This document shows positions 17,223 through 28,261 of a stretch of DNA of 64,000 nt, in pieces; the first letter of the stretch is position 1, and each line of letters begins with the position of its first letter. The notes beneath the pieces are model-generated. The model saw nothing but the letters and a program-made list of their open reading frames with translations. It was not told where the DNA came from and ran no database searches. The translations under genes were made by a program, and so were the position numbers. Source of the stretch: Quadrisphaera sp. INWT6 (GTDB taxonomy: Bacteria; Actinomycetota; Actinomycetes; Actinomycetales; Quadrisphaeraceae); assembly GCF_015390235.1 (NCBI RefSeq), contig NZ_VUOH01000002.1:930001-994000 (forward strand). The letters are read 5' to 3'.

Positions 17223-19520
17223 ATGGTGACCACCGCGAGCCAGCAGCCGGAGGGTGGCCCCACGCCCGTGACCGCCTCCTCCCCGGACCAGGCGTCACCC
17301 GCCGCCGCGGAGCCGGCGGCCCCCGACCTGGCCGAGGCCTACGCCGAGCACCTCGCCGCTGACGACGACGACGTCGAGGACGGCGCGGCCCTCGACGCGG
17401 CGGAGGTCGACGCCGAGCCCGCGCCGCTGCCCGAGGACCGCTTCGCCGACCGCGAGCTGAGCTGGCTGGCGTTCAACGAGCGCGTCCTGGAGCTCGCCGA
17501 GGACCCGTCCGTGCCGCTGCTCGAGCGCACGCGCTTCCTGGCGATCTTCGCGTCGAACCTCGACGAGTTCTTCATGGTGCGCGTCGCCGGCCTCAAGCGG
17601 CGCATCGCCACCGGCCTGGCGGTGACCGCGGCGAGCGGCCTGGAGCCCCGCGAGGTGCTCGACGCCGTCAGCGAGCGGGCGCACGAGCTGATGGAGCGCC
17701 ACGCGCGGGTCTTCACCGACCAGGTGGAGCCGGCGCTGCGCGGCGAGGGCATCTGCATCGTGGGGTGGTCCGACCTCGACACCGCCGAGCAGGACCGGCT
17801 GCACGAGTTCTTCCGCGCGTCGGTCTTCCCGGTGCTCACCCCGCTCGCCGTCGACCCGGCCCACCCCTTCCCGTACATCTCCGGGCTCTCCCTGAACCTC
17901 GCCGTGGTGGTGCGCAACCCCTCCACGGAGAAGGAGCACTTCGCGCGGGTGAAGGTGCCGCCGCTGCTGCCCCGCCTGGTGCGCGTGGAGACCGGCAAGG
18001 GGGTCGCCTCGCAGCGCACGGCGCGCTTCGTGCCGCTCGAGGAGGTCATCGCCGAGCACCTCGACCAGCTCTTCCCCGGCATGGACGTGGTGGCCCGCCA
18101 CGCCTTCCGCGTGACCCGCAACGAGGACCTCGAGGTCGAGGAGGACGACGCCGAGAACCTCCTGCAGGCCCTCGAGAAGGAGCTGCTGCGCCGCCGCTTC
18201 GGGCCGCCGGTGCGCCTGGAGCTCACCGCCGACGCCGACGGCCACGTGCGCGACCTGCTGGTCCGCGAGCTGGGCGTCGACGAGTCCGAGACCTACGTGC
18301 TGCCCGGCCCGCTCGACCTGCGCGGCCTCAACGCGGTGGCCGACCTCGAGCGGCACGAGCTGAGCTTCCCGACGTTCGTGCCCAAGACCCACCGGCACCT
18401 GACCGACGGCCGCGAGAGCTCCCAGCCCCGCAGCATCTTCGCGGCGGTCCGCGCGCGCGACGTGCTGCTGCACCACCCGTACGACTCGTTCTCCACGAGC
18501 GTGCAGGCCTTCGTGGAGCAGGCCGCGGCCGACCCGAAGGTGCTCGCGATCAAGCAGACGCTGTACCGCACCTCGGGCGACTCCCCCATCGTCGACGCCC
18601 TCATCGACGCCGCCGACGCCGGCAAGCAGGTGCTGGCCCTGGTCGAGATCAAGGCGCGCTTCGACGAGCAGAACAACATCACGTGGGCCCGCAAGCTCGA
18701 GCAGGCCGGCGTGCACGTGGTCTACGGCATCGTCGGGCTGAAGACGCACTCCAAGCTGTGCCTGGTGGTGCGCCAGGAGGGCGACCGCCTGCGCCGCTAC
18801 TGCCACGTCGGCACCGGCAACTACAACCCCAAGACGGCCCGCATCTACGAGGACCTGGGGCTGCTGACCTGCGACGACGAGGTCGGCGAGGACCTGACCA
18901 AGCTGTTCAACCAGCTGTCGGGCTTCGCGCCGCGCACGCGCTACTCGCGCCTGCTCGTGGCGCCCCGCTCGCTGCGGCGGGGCCTGGTGCAGCGGATCGA
19001 CAGGGAGGCCGAGCACCACCGCGCCGGCCGCCCGGCGCACATCCGGATCAAGGTCAACTCGATGGTCGACGAGGCCGTCGTCGACGCGCTGTACCGCGCG
19101 TCGCAGGCGGGCGTGCCCGTCGACGTCGTCGTCCGGGGCATCTGCGCCCTGAGGCCGGGGGTCCCCGGGCTGTCGGAGACGATCCGCGTGCGCTCGGTGC
19201 TCGGGCGCTTCCTGGAGCACAGCCGGGTCTTCGCCTTCGAGGCCGGGGGCGAGCCGGAGGTCTTCATCGGCAGCGCCGACATGATGCACCGCAACCTCGA
19301 CCGCCGCGTCGAGGCGCTGGTGAGCCTGCGCGACCCGGAGCACCAGCGGGCAGTGGTCGACCTGGTCGACCTGTCGGCCGACCCGGGCACCGCCAGCTGG
19401 CACCTGACCGCCGACGGCAGCTGGCAGCGCTCCGCGGTCGACGCCGAGGGGGCTCCCCTGCTCGACCTGCAGGAGTTCCTCATCGCGGCCCGCAGCAACC
19501 GCCGCTCGCGCCGGCGCTGA
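17223..19520 (+). CDS. ppk1: Polyphosphate kinase 1
   Basis: Reversibly transfers the gamma phosphate of ATP to polyphosphate. 765 residues, including an acidic, low-complexity extension of about 70 residues before the PPK N-domain ([16 protein letters not shown] and [13 protein letters not shown]). The catalytic domain has His509 in KTHSK and His528 in [10 protein letters not shown], 19 residues apart as in the E. coli enzyme. [18 protein letters not shown] and [17 protein letters not shown] complete the phosphotransfer pocket. The MutT1-type gene follows 11 bases after its stop. Confidence 0.96.
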   Translation: MVTTASQQPEGGPTPVTASSPDQASPAAAEPAAPDLAEAYAEHLAADDDDVEDGAALDAAEVDAEPAPLPEDRFADRELSWLAFNERVLELAEDPSVPLLERTRFLAIFASNLDEFFMVRVAGLKRRIATGLAVTAASGLEPREVLDAVSERAHELMERHARVFTDQVEPALRGEGICIVGWSDLDTAEQDRLHEFFRASVFPVLTPLAVDPAHPFPYISGLSLNLAVVVRNPSTEKEHFARVKVPPLLPRLVRVETGKGVASQRTARFVPLEEVIAEHLDQLFPGMDVVARHAFRVTRNEDLEVEEDDAENLLQALEKELLRRRFGPPVRLELTADADGHVRDLLVRELGVDESETYVLPGPLDLRGLNAVADLERHELSFPTFVPKTHRHLTDGRESSQPRSIFAAVRARDVLLHHPYDSFSTSVQAFVEQAAADPKVLAIKQTLYRTSGDSPIVDALIDAADAGKQVLALVEIKARFDEQNNITWARKLEQAGVHVVYGIVGLKTHSKLCLVVRQEGDRLRRYCHVGTGNYNPKTARIYEDLGLLTCDDEVGEDLTKLFNQLSGFAPRTRYSRLLVAPRSLRRGLVQRIDREAEHHRAGRPAHIRIKVNSMVDEAVVDALYRASQAGVPVDVVVRGICALRPGVPGLSETIRVRSVLGRFLEHSRVFAFEAGGEPEVFIGSADMMHRNLDRRVEALVSLRDPEHQRAVVDLVDLSADPGTASWHLTADGSWQRSAVDAEGAPLLDLQEFLIAARSNRRSRRR

Positions 19521-19531
19521 GGGGGCCTGAC

Positions 19532-20587
19532 GTGGTCTCCCCGGCCACTGCGGCCGCCCCGCACCCCCCCGACCCCCCCGACGGCGCGCACGGCGCCCGC
19601 GGGTGGCAGGGGGAGCGCGCGCAGCGCAGCGGACAGCCCCACCCGCCCGCGGGGTCGCTGCCGCTGGTGCGCGCAGCGGGCGCGCTGTGCTGGCACCGCG
19701 CGCCCGACGGCGGGCTGCGCGTGCTGCTGGTGCACCGGCCCCGCTACCGCGACTGGTCGTGGCCCAAGGGCAAGCTCGAGGGCGAGGAGCCGCCCGCGGC
19801 GGCCGCCGTCCGCGAGGTCGAGGAGGAGACGGGCCTGCGGGTGCACCTCGGCCCGGCCCTCCCCAGCGCGCGGTACGCCCTCGGCGTCGACGCCACCAAG
19901 GAGGTCTCCTACTGGTCGGCGCACGTGCCCAGCGGCGCGGTCCCCCCTCCGCCGCGCCCCGACGAGGTCGACAGGACGGCGTGGGTGACCCCCGAGGAGG
20001 CCGACGCGCGGCTCACGCGCCGCGGTGACCGCGTGCAGCTGCGGGCGCTGCTGGAGGCCGACCGCGCCGGGGCCCTCGACACCTGGCCCCTGGTCGTGGT
20101 GCGCCACGGCCACGCCCACCCCAAGACGGCCTGGGGCCGCAGCGACGACGAGCGGCCGCTGGCGGCCCCGGGGCGCCGCCAGGCCGCTCGCCTGCCGGAG
20201 CTGCTCACGGCCTGGGCGCCGAGGCGGGTCGTGTCCAGCCCCTGGCGGCGCTGCACGACGACGGTCGAGCCGTACCTGCAGGCCACGGGCGCCAAGCTGA
20301 AGACGCGGGGGCGCCTGTCGGAGGACGGGCACCGCCGCGACCCGGCCAAGGTGACCAAGCTGGTGGCCAAGCTGCTCGGCAAGGACCGGCCGGTGCTGCT
20401 GTGCACGCACCGCCCGGTGCTGCCCACGGTGCTCGACGCGATCGCCGCGCACTCCACCGACGGCGTGGCGGCCGCGCTGCCCCACCACGACCCGTACCTC
20501 GGGCCGGGCGAGGTGCTCGTGGCCCACGTGGCGCGCGGCACCGGCCGCGTGGTGGCCGTGGAGCGCCACGCCCTGCCGTCCTCCTGA
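19532..20587 (+). CDS. mutT1: MutT1-type Nudix hydrolase with C-terminal histidine phosphatase domain
   Basis: 351 residues. The N-terminal Nudix domain has a full Nudix box: the Gly of PKGKLEGEE begins it and REVEEETGL ends it. The C-terminal domain is a histidine phosphatase starting VVVRHGHAHPKTAWG with CTHRPVL as its second part. This two-domain layout is that of mycobacterial MutT1, which acts on 8-oxo-GTP/dGTP and diadenosine polyphosphates. GTG start at 19532 after GAGGGGG. The first 40 residues are Pro/Gly-rich. Position after ppk1 is common in actinobacteria and suggests linked nucleotide and phosphate metabolism. Confidence 0.88.
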   Translation: MVSPATAAAPHPPDPPDGAHGARGWQGERAQRSGQPHPPAGSLPLVRAAGALCWHRAPDGGLRVLLVHRPRYRDWSWPKGKLEGEEPPAAAAVREVEEETGLRVHLGPALPSARYALGVDATKEVSYWSAHVPSGAVPPPPRPDEVDRTAWVTPEEADARLTRRGDRVQLRALLEADRAGALDTWPLVVVRHGHAHPKTAWGRSDDERPLAAPGRRQAARLPELLTAWAPRRVVSSPWRRCTTTVEPYLQATGAKLKTRGRLSEDGHRRDPAKVTKLVAKLLGKDRPVLLCTHRPVLPTVLDAIAAHSTDGVAAALPHHDPYLGPGEVLVAHVARGTGRVVAVERHALPSS

Positions 20588-20617
20588 GGGGCTGTTCCTC
20601 CTGAGGGGCCGGCGGGC

Positions 20618-21040
20618 TCAGCGCGCGTCGGCGGGGGGCCAGCCGCCGGCGGCCAGCCGCGAGGACACGCGCGCGACGTCGGAGGGCGAGGCCTCGTCCA
20701 GCGTCGCCCTCTGGACGAGGCGCTCGACGTCGGCGGTGGTCACCTCGCCCCCGCTCTCGGCCTGCTGGACCAGCTCGGCGGCGATGAGGCGCACCTCGGT
20801 CTCGGTGAGGGTGCGGCGCAGGAGCCCCAGGAGGGCGACGTAGTCCTGCTGGGGCACGCCCGCGGGGTAGCCGGCGCGCAGCCACGAGACGACCCGCGCC
20901 ACCGGTCCGGGCAGGGGCACCGACCGGGCGGCGCGCTGCTCGCGGGCGTGCTCGGCGTCCAGCGCGCGGGCCACCTCGGGGCTCGGCGGCAGGGGCCGCG
21001 GTGCTCCCAGCGGCTCCGGGTGCTCCGGCTGGGCAGTCAC
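20618..21040 (-). CDS. DUF3349 domain protein
   Basis: 140 residues. The DUF3349 core reads VVSWLRAGYPAGVPQQDYVALLGLLRRTLTETEV; the rest is a helical second half ending in a short linker. The family is a small helical domain found beside pit genes in mycobacteria (Rv0543c), with no established biochemical role. The start overlaps the stop of the upstream small membrane gene by four bases, so the two are translationally coupled. Confidence 0.8.
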   Translation of the reverse strand: MTAQPEHPEPLGAPRPLPPSPEVARALDAEHAREQRAARSVPLPGPVARVVSWLRAGYPAGVPQQDYVALLGLLRRTLTETEVRLIAAELVQQAESGGEVTTADVERLVQRATLDEASPSDVARVSSRLAAGGWPPADAR

Positions 21041-21345
21041 TTGTCGACGACCGTCGGGTAGACGTCCTCGAAGCTGACCGCCTTGCCGTAGCCCGAGGCG
21101 ACGATGAAGCCGACGCCGAGCAGCGCGACCAGCACGACGAGGGCGAAGACCGCGGTGCTCAGCACGCGGCCGAGCGGGTGCGGCGGGTGGTCACCCCCGG
21201 CTGCGGCCTCGGCGCCGCCGCCGCGCCCCCAGGCCGAGGCGCGGATCCCCAGCGCGAACAGCGCGGGCAGGCCCGCGCCCAGGACGACGGCGGCGAGGGC
21301 GATCTGCCCGAGGGCCGCGGCCTCGAGCTCCCAGACGTGCGACAC
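21037..21345 (-). CDS. Small membrane protein of the pit cluster
   Basis: 102 residues, two transmembrane helices (about 9-34 and 60-84) separated by a Gly/His-rich loop, with a soluble C-terminus (YGKAVSFEDVYPTVVDK). It sits between pit and the DUF3349 gene in the same order as Rv0545c-Rv0544c-Rv0543c of M. tuberculosis, which supports a real gene and a link to phosphate transport. No specific function can be stated. Confidence 0.75.
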   Translation of the reverse strand: MSHVWELEAAALGQIALAAVVLGAGLPALFALGIRASAWGRGGGAEAAAGGDHPPHPLGRVLSTAVFALVVLVALLGVGFIVASGYGKAVSFEDVYPTVVDK

Positions 21346-21382
21346 GGTGCGCTCCTCTCGTGGGTCTTCTGCGGGGCGGTGG

Positions 21383-22609
<1,227 letters not shown>

Positions 22610-22659
22610 GAGGTCCGAGGGTGGGCCTCCCCGGCACGGCGCGCCAGGCGGAGGGGGGC

Positions 22660-22720
22660 GTTCGCCGGAGTGTTCGTGGGCTGTTCACGCGGGGCCCCGG
22701 TCTCTTGACGGTCTCTTGAC
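22660..22720. promoter_or_regulatory. PHO box and additional 11-bp repeat between pit and ppk2
   Basis: GTTCGTG at 22672 and GTTCACG at 22683 are 11 bases apart; GTTCGCC at 22660 is one base off the grid. A second pair, GTCTCTTGAC at 22700 and 22711, is a perfect repeat at the same period. An inverted GTTCACC core is on the minus strand at 22756-22762. The cluster lies 51-62 bases or more upstream of pit and about 115-175 upstream of the preferred ppk2 start, suggesting shared phosphate control. Confidence 0.6.
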
Positions 22721-22834
22721 CCGGACGCCCGTGACGACGGCCCGGCGAAGGGTGGGTGAACAGTGGGGACGACGCCGCAGGACGGGGTGGCCCAGGGCCG
22801 GTGGCGGGCCGCGGGCGGTGGTAGAAGCGGGGCC

Positions 22835-23821
22835 GTGACCGATGCGCGCGACCACTCCGCCGACACCGAGCCCACCCGCGCCCCCCTGGAGGACGGGACG
22901 GCCGACGACCTCGAGGAGCACCTCGAGGGGCCGCTCGGCAGCCACCTCGACGGGCTGTCCGTCGTCGTCGACCCGGAGGGCGAGCCGGTGCTGCTGCGGC
23001 CCGACGGCAGCGAGGTGGACACCTGGCGCGAGGGCTACCCCTACCCCGAGCGCATGAGCCGCCGCGAGTACGAGGCGACCAAGCGCCTGCTGCAGATCGA
23101 GCTGCTCAAGCTGCAGCGGTGGATGGTCGAGCGCGGCGAGCGGCTCGTCATCCTCTTCGAGGGGCGTGACGCCGCCGGCAAGGGCGGCACCATCAAGCGC
23201 TTCACCGAGCACCTGAACCCCCGCGCCGTCCACGTGGTCGCCCTGGAGAAGCCCAGCGAGCGCGAGCGCACCCAGTGGTACTTCCAGCGGTACGTGGCGC
23301 ACCTGCCGAGCGCCGGGGAGACCGCCCTGTTCGACAGGTCCTGGTACAACCGCGCCGGGGTCGAGCGCGTCATGGGCTTCGCGACGCCGGTCGAGTACCA
23401 GGAGTTCCTCCGCCAGGCCCCCGACCTCGAGCGGATGCTCGTGCGCTCCGGCACCACCCTGGTCAAGTTCTGGTTCTCGGTGTCGCAGGCCGAGCAGCGC
23501 ACGCGCTTCCTCATCCGCCAGATCGACCCGGTGCGGCAGTGGAAGCTCTCGCCGATGGACCTGGCCTCCCTGGACCGGTGGGACGACTACACCGCCGCCA
23601 AGGAGGCGATGTTCTTCCACACCGACACCGCCGACGCGCCGTGGACGGTGGTCAAGAGCAACGACAAGAAGCGCGCCCGCCTGGAGGCGATGCGCCACGT
23701 GCTGTCGCGCTTCGACTACGACGGCAAGGACGCGGCGATCGTGGGCACGCCCGACCCGCTCGTGCTCGGCGCGGCCCGGGAGCTCTTCGAGACCGGCGAG
23801 GGCGGCCCCTCCGCGCGGTGA
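22835..23821 (+). CDS. ppk2: Polyphosphate kinase 2
   Basis: 328 residues from the GTG at 22835; an in-frame GTG at 22763 would add 24 residues overlapping the promoter repeats. Walker A is FEGRDAAGKGGT; Walker B/lid is FDRSWYNRAGVERVMGF; RWDDYTAAKEAMFFHT is typical of single-domain class I PPK2, which phosphorylates nucleoside diphosphates using polyphosphate. The first 60 residues are acidic and family-variable. With ppk1 in the same window the cell can both build and spend polyphosphate. Confidence 0.93.
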   Translation: MTDARDHSADTEPTRAPLEDGTADDLEEHLEGPLGSHLDGLSVVVDPEGEPVLLRPDGSEVDTWREGYPYPERMSRREYEATKRLLQIELLKLQRWMVERGERLVILFEGRDAAGKGGTIKRFTEHLNPRAVHVVALEKPSERERTQWYFQRYVAHLPSAGETALFDRSWYNRAGVERVMGFATPVEYQEFLRQAPDLERMLVRSGTTLVKFWFSVSQAEQRTRFLIRQIDPVRQWKLSPMDLASLDRWDDYTAAKEAMFFHTDTADAPWTVVKSNDKKRARLEAMRHVLSRFDYDGKDAAIVGTPDPLVLGAARELFETGEGGPSAR

Positions 23822-23930
23822 GGTCCGGTGACCCCGGGTGGGGCCGGGGGGCAGCCGTTGCTCCGGGCGGGTGTCCCCCACGGGGGGCGCGCCACCGTGA
23901 CCAGATCGTGATCGTGCCCCTGAGCAGGGT

Positions 23931-23974
23931 GTTCTCCCTCCGTTCACCTGGGGCGGGCCGCCGCTTCACCTCGC
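23931..23974 (+). promoter_or_regulatory. PHO box upstream of pstS
   Basis: GTTCTCC at 23931, GTTCACC at 23942 and CTTCACC at 23964 lie on an 11-base grid, with a degenerate unit at 23953. The box ends about 88 bases before the pstS GTG, the expected position for activation of the pst operon by phosphorylated PhoP/RegX3. Confidence 0.8.
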
Positions 23975-24062
23975 TTCCGTACGTTCCGGCACGCCAGAAC
24001 CGCGCTCCGCCGCCGCCCCACGAGGGCCGGTGGGCGCCTCCCTGATCTCGAGAGGTCTCACC

Positions 24063-25184
24063 GTGAAGCGCAGCACCCTCGCCGCCGCCGCCCTGCCCGC
24101 GGCCGTCGTGCTCACCCTCGGCCTGTCCTCCTGCGCCGCCAACGAGCAGACCGGCGCCGGCTCCACCGCGACCGGCTCCGACGGCGCCTCCTCCGCCGCC
24201 GCCGAGCTGACCGGCACCCTGAACGGCGCCGGCTCCTCCGCGCAGCAGGCCGCCCAGCAGGCGTGGATCGCCGGCATCACCGGCTCCAGCCCCGACCTGC
24301 AGGTCAACTACGACCCGCAGGGCTCCGGCGCCGGGCGCACCCAGTTCCTCTCGGGCGCCGTGCAGTTCGCCGGCTCCGACGCCTACCTCAAGGACGACGA
24401 GCTCACGCAGGCGCAGACGCGCTGCGAGGGCGGCAACGCCATCGACATCCCGGACTACGTCTCGCCGATCGCCATCGCCTACAACCTCGAGGGCGTCGAC
24501 GACCTGAAGCTGAGCCCCGAGACGATCGCCGCGATCTTCGACGGCAAGATCACCACCTGGAACGACCCGGCCATCGCCGCCGACAACGCCGGCGTCTCCC
24601 TGCCGGCCACGGCCATCAACCCGGTGCACCGCGCCGACGAGTCGGGCACCACGGCCAACTTCACGGACTACCTGTCCAAGGCCTCCAACGGCGCCTGGAC
24701 CTACGAGCCCGGCCAGGAGTGGCCCGCCTCCGGCGGCGAGGCCGCCCAGGGCACCTCCGGCGTCGTCGCCGCCATCGGCGCCACCGCCGGTTCCATCGGC
24801 TACGCCGACGAGTCGCAGGCCAAGGACCTGGGCCACGTCCAGGTCAAGGTCGGCGACGCGTACGTCGGCCCCACCGCCGAGGCCGCCGCCAAGGCCCTCG
24901 ACGAGGCCACCCCCGCCTCGGGCCGCCCCGCCGGCGACATCGCCCTCGACATCAACCGCACGCCGACCGCCACGGACGCCTACCCGGTGATCCTGGTCAG
25001 CTACCTGATCGGCTGCACCTCCTACGCCGACGCCGCGGACGCCGCCAACGTCAAGGGCTACTTCACCTACGTGACGAGCGAGGAGGGCCAGCAGGCCGCC
25101 GCGGACGCCGCGGGCTCCGCCCCGCTGTCGGAGTCGCTGCGCACCCAGATCACCACCTCGCTGGAGTCCATCAAGACCTCCTGA
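24063..25184 (+). CDS. pstS: Phosphate-binding lipoprotein PstS
   Basis: 373 residues. The N-terminus is a lipoprotein signal: basic KRS, hydrophobic core and lipobox LSSC with the lipidated Cys24, then a Ser/Thr/Gly-rich linker. The phosphate-binding protein fold starts at LTGTLNGAGSSAQQAAQQAW and includes YDPQGSGAGRTQFLSGAVQFAGSDA and the anion-binding HRADESGTTANFTDYL. It is anchored outside the membrane and feeds PstCAB. The GTG at 24063 follows GAGAGG; an upstream frame extension lacks signal character. Confidence 0.95.
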   Translation: MKRSTLAAAALPAAVVLTLGLSSCAANEQTGAGSTATGSDGASSAAAELTGTLNGAGSSAQQAAQQAWIAGITGSSPDLQVNYDPQGSGAGRTQFLSGAVQFAGSDAYLKDDELTQAQTRCEGGNAIDIPDYVSPIAIAYNLEGVDDLKLSPETIAAIFDGKITTWNDPAIAADNAGVSLPATAINPVHRADESGTTANFTDYLSKASNGAWTYEPGQEWPASGGEAAQGTSGVVAAIGATAGSIGYADESQAKDLGHVQVKVGDAYVGPTAEAAAKALDEATPASGRPAGDIALDINRTPTATDAYPVILVSYLIGCTSYADAADAANVKGYFTYVTSEEGQQAAADAAGSAPLSESLRTQITTSLESIKTS

Positions 25185-25192
25185 GGTCCCCC

Positions 25193-25252
25193 GGCGCCGG
25201 CGCCGGTCCTCGCGGAGCCCTCCGGGGCCCGTCGGGGGCTGGCGCCGGCGCC
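25193..25252. repeat. Inverted repeat between pstS and pstC, possible attenuator
   Basis: The 12-base sequence GGCGCCGGCGCC occurs at 25193-25204 and again at 25241-25252; as it is its own reverse complement the two copies can pair into a hairpin. It begins eight bases after the pstS stop in a 178-base gap. A partial terminator here would let pstS be made in excess over pstCAB, which is usual for such operons. That role is an inference. Confidence 0.45.
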
Positions 25253-25362
25253 GCTGCGTGCAGCACGCTCGCAGCGCACGCCCAGCCAGCACCACGAGCA
25301 CGCCGCACCCCACCCCCGACCAGCGCCAGCGGACCGGCGCCTCAGGACGCCCAGGAGGGCCC

Positions 25363-26300
25363 GTGAGCACCACCACCCCGACCCGCCCACCGGCGGCCAC
25401 GAACGCCGTGCGGCAGCGCCCGGGAGACCGCGTCTTCAAGGGCGTCGCGACCGCCTCCGGGCTGACGATCCTCGTGATCCTCGCCGGGGTCGCCGCCTTC
25501 CTGCTCTACCAGGCCTTCCCCGCGCTGGTGGCCCCCGCGTCGGACATCGCCGGCGGCGAGGGCTTCTGGAAGTACACCGCCGAGCTGGTCTTCGGCACCG
25601 CCCTGTCGGCAGCCCTGGCGCTGCTCATCGGCGCCCCCCTGGGCGTCGGCATCGCGCTGTTCATCACGCACTACGCCCCGCGCAAGCTGGCGGCGCCGCT
25701 GGGCTACGTGATCGACCTGCTCGCAGCGATCCCCAGCATCGTCTACGGCCTGTGGGGCGTCTTCGTCTTCGCGCCGGCCCTGGTCCCGGTCTACGCCTGG
25801 CTCGCCGACAACCTCGGCTGGTTCCCGCTGTTCGCCGGTCCGGTCTCCTCCGGACGCACGATGCTGACGGCCGGGCTGGTCCTCGCGGTCATGATCCTGC
25901 CGGTGATCACGGCGCTGTCGCGCGAGGTCTTCCGCCAGACCCCGACCCTCCAGCAGGAGGCCGCCCTCGCCCTCGGCGCCACGCGGTGGAGATGGTCAAG
26001 TACGCCGTCATCCCCTACGGCAAGTCCGGCGTCGTGGCCGCCTCGATGCTCGGCCTGGGCCGCGCCCTCGGCGAGACCATGGCCGTCGCCGCGGTGCTCT
26101 CGGTGGCCGGCGGGGTCACGTTCAACCTGATCAGCACCCAGAACCCGGGCACGATCGCCGCCAACATCGCCCTCCAGTTCCCCGAGTCCACCGGCCTCGG
26201 GATCAACCTCCTGGTGGCCACCGGCCTGGTGCTGTTCGTGATCACCTTCCTCGTCAACTTCGCGGCCCGCGCCATCGTGGCCCGCACCTCGAAGGGCTGA
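25363..26300 (+). pseudogene. pstC: Phosphate ABC transporter permease PstC, frameshifted as read
   Basis: GTG at 25363 after AGGAGG (25353-25358). The first frame gives six-helix permease features to QQEAALALGATRW. The second frame continues exactly with EMVKYAVIPYGKSGVVAASMLGLGRALGETMAVAAVLS (the EAA loop and next helix). A third G in the GG at 25988-25989 (Trp-Glu instead of Trp-Arg) restores 312 residues, the normal PstC size. All other pst genes are intact, so a missing base in the assembly is more likely than a null mutation, which would be expected to derepress the Pho regulon. Confidence 0.93.
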
Positions 26301-26306
26301 CCGCCG

Positions 26307-27368
26307 ATGACGCAGCTCACCTCCCCCCAGCGCCCCGCCGTGGGGCTGGGCACCACGCGGCACCTGCCCTCCTGGGCCCCCTACGCCGCGCTCGCCGTCT
26401 CGGCGGCCTTCGCCGGCGCCGTCCTCGCCCTGGCCGGGTTCAGCACGGCCGGCTGGCTCGTGCTGACCGCGGTGGTCTTCGTCGTCCTGCTGGTGGCCGC
26501 CTCCCGCGCCGTCGAGGGCCCCCGCAAGGCCACCGACAGGTTCGTCACCAGCCTCGTGGTCGGCGCGTTCCTCCTGGCGCTGATCCCGCTGATCTCGGTG
26601 GCGTGGACCGTCATCTCCAACGGCGCAGCGCGCTTCGACGTGGAGTTCTTCACCTACTCGATGCGCGGCATCGTGGGCGAGGGCGGAGGCGCCGCGCACG
26701 CGATCGCCGGCACGCTGATCATCACCGGCATCACGACGCTGATCTCGGTGCCGGTCGGCATCCTCACCGCCGTCTACCTGGTCGAGTACGGCCGCGGCGG
26801 GGTGGCGCAGACCATCACGTTCCTCGTCGACGTGATGACCGGCATCCCCTCGATCGTGGCGGGCCTGTTCGCCTTCGCCCTCTTCACGCTGATCCTGGGC
26901 CCGCAGGCCCGGCTCGGCATCATGGGGTCCGTCGCGCTCTGCGTCCTGATGATCCCGGTCGTCGTCCGCGCCACCGAGGAGATCCTCCGCCTGGTGCCGC
27001 ACGAGCTGCGCGAGGCCTCCTACGCCCTGGGCGTGCCCAAGTGGCGCACCATCGTGAAGGTGGTGCTGCGCACGTCCGTGGCGGGCATCGCCACCGGCGT
27101 GACGCTGGCCATCGCCCGCGTCATCGGTGAGACCGCCCCCCTGCTGGTGACGGTGGGCCTCACCACGGCCATCAACTACAACCCCTTCGAGGGGCGCATG
27201 GCGACCCTGCCGACCTTCGCGTGGTTCTCCTACGCCGCGCCCTCGCTGCCGGTCGAGGCCTCGCTCGACCGGGCCTGGACGGCGGCGCTCGTGCTCGTCA
27301 TCCTGGTGATGCTGTTCAACCTGATCGCGCGGATCGTCTCGCGGGCCTTCTCGCCCAAGACCCGCTGA
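26307..27368 (+). CDS. pstA: Phosphate ABC transporter permease PstA
   Basis: 353 residues with an N-terminal extension and two extra hydrophobic segments before the six-helix permease core. The EAA loop is [33 protein letters not shown]. The PstA-specific segment [15 protein letters not shown] is present. It forms the heterodimeric channel with PstC in the cytoplasmic membrane. ATG 26307 lies seven bases after the pstC stop; pstB follows after 29 bases. Confidence 0.95.
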   Translation: MTQLTSPQRPAVGLGTTRHLPSWAPYAALAVSAAFAGAVLALAGFSTAGWLVLTAVVFVVLLVAASRAVEGPRKATDRFVTSLVVGAFLLALIPLISVAWTVISNGAARFDVEFFTYSMRGIVGEGGGAAHAIAGTLIITGITTLISVPVGILTAVYLVEYGRGGVAQTITFLVDVMTGIPSIVAGLFAFALFTLILGPQARLGIMGSVALCVLMIPVVVRATEEILRLVPHELREASYALGVPKWRTIVKVVLRTSVAGIATGVTLAIARVIGETAPLLVTVGLTTAINYNPFEGRMATLPTFAWFSYAAPSLPVEASLDRAWTAALVLVILVMLFNLIARIVSRAFSPKTR

Positions 27369-27397
27369 AGCCCCCCACGACCTCCGGAAGGCGACTG

Positions 27398-28177
27398 ATG
27401 AGCAAGCGGATCGACGTCTCAGACCTGAACATCTACTACGGCGACTTCCTCGCCGTCGAGGGCGTCTCGATGGCCATCGAGCCCCGCTCGGTGACGGCCT
27501 TCATCGGCCCCTCCGGCTGCGGCAAGTCCACGTTCCTGCGGTCGCTGAACCGCATGCACGAGGTCATCCCCGGCGCCCGCGTCGAGGGCAAGGTCGTCAT
27601 GGACGGCCAGGACCTCTACGGCTCCGACATCGACCCGGTCGACGTGCGCCGCACCGTCGGCATGGTGTTCCAGCGCCCCAACCCGTTCCCGACGATGTCG
27701 ATCGCGGAGAACGTGCTGGCCGGCGCGCGCCTCAACAGCAAGCGCATGCGCAGGTCAGAGGCCGACGACCTCGTGGAGTCGTCCCTGCAGGGCGCCAACC
27801 TCTGGAACGAGGTCAAGGACCGCCTCGACCGCCCCGGGGCGGGCCTGTCGGGCGGCCAGCAGCAGCGCCTCTGCATCGCCCGCGCCATCGCGGTGAAGCC
27901 GCAGGTGCTGCTGATGGACGAGCCGTGCTCCGCGCTCGACCCGATCTCGACCCTCGCCATCGAGGACCTGATCCAGCAGCTCAAGAGCGACTACACGATC
28001 GTCATCGTGACCCACAACATGCAGCAGGCGTCGCGCGTCTCCGACATGACGGCGTTCTTCAACATCGCGGGCACCGGCAAGCCGGGCAAGCTCATCGAGA
28101 TGAGCGACACCGCGTCGATCTTCTCCAACCCGAGCCAGAAGGCCACCGAGGACTACGTCTCGGGCCGCTTCGGGTGA
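27398..28177 (+). CDS. pstB: Phosphate ABC transporter ATPase PstB
   Basis: 259 residues, the exact family size. Walker [10 protein letters not shown] (37-45), Q-loop QRPNPFP typical of PstB, signature LSGGQQQR, Walker [12 protein letters not shown] and the switch His in VTHNMQQ. It energises PstCA and also transmits phosphate status through PhoU. ATG 27398 with GGAAGG upstream. A strong terminator follows 30 bases after the stop. Confidence 0.97.
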   Translation: MSKRIDVSDLNIYYGDFLAVEGVSMAIEPRSVTAFIGPSGCGKSTFLRSLNRMHEVIPGARVEGKVVMDGQDLYGSDIDPVDVRRTVGMVFQRPNPFPTMSIAENVLAGARLNSKRMRRSEADDLVESSLQGANLWNEVKDRLDRPGAGLSGGQQQRLCIARAIAVKPQVLLMDEPCSALDPISTLAIEDLIQQLKSDYTIVIVTHNMQQASRVSDMTAFFNIAGTGKPGKLIEMSDTASIFSNPSQKATEDYVSGRFG

Positions 28178-28207
28178 TCCTCGGCTGACGCGTCGAGGGG
28201 CGCAGCG

Positions 28208-28241
28208 GGAGGGGCGGGCACCGGTCGGTGCCCGCCCCTCC
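28208..28241. terminator. Terminator after pstB, shared with convergent pit2
   Basis: Perfect inverted repeat with 16-base arms (28208-28223 and 28226-28241) around GT, nearly all G and C. It is placed between the convergent 3' ends of pstB and the second PiT gene, so it can stop transcription from both sides. Confidence 0.85.
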
Positions 28242-28261
28242 TGCCGTTCCGGGCGGGCCGC

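Noticed and set aside
17295..19403. Frame of about 700 codons antisense to ppk1
   Set aside because: Shadow of ppk1; no domain and no ribosome binding site.
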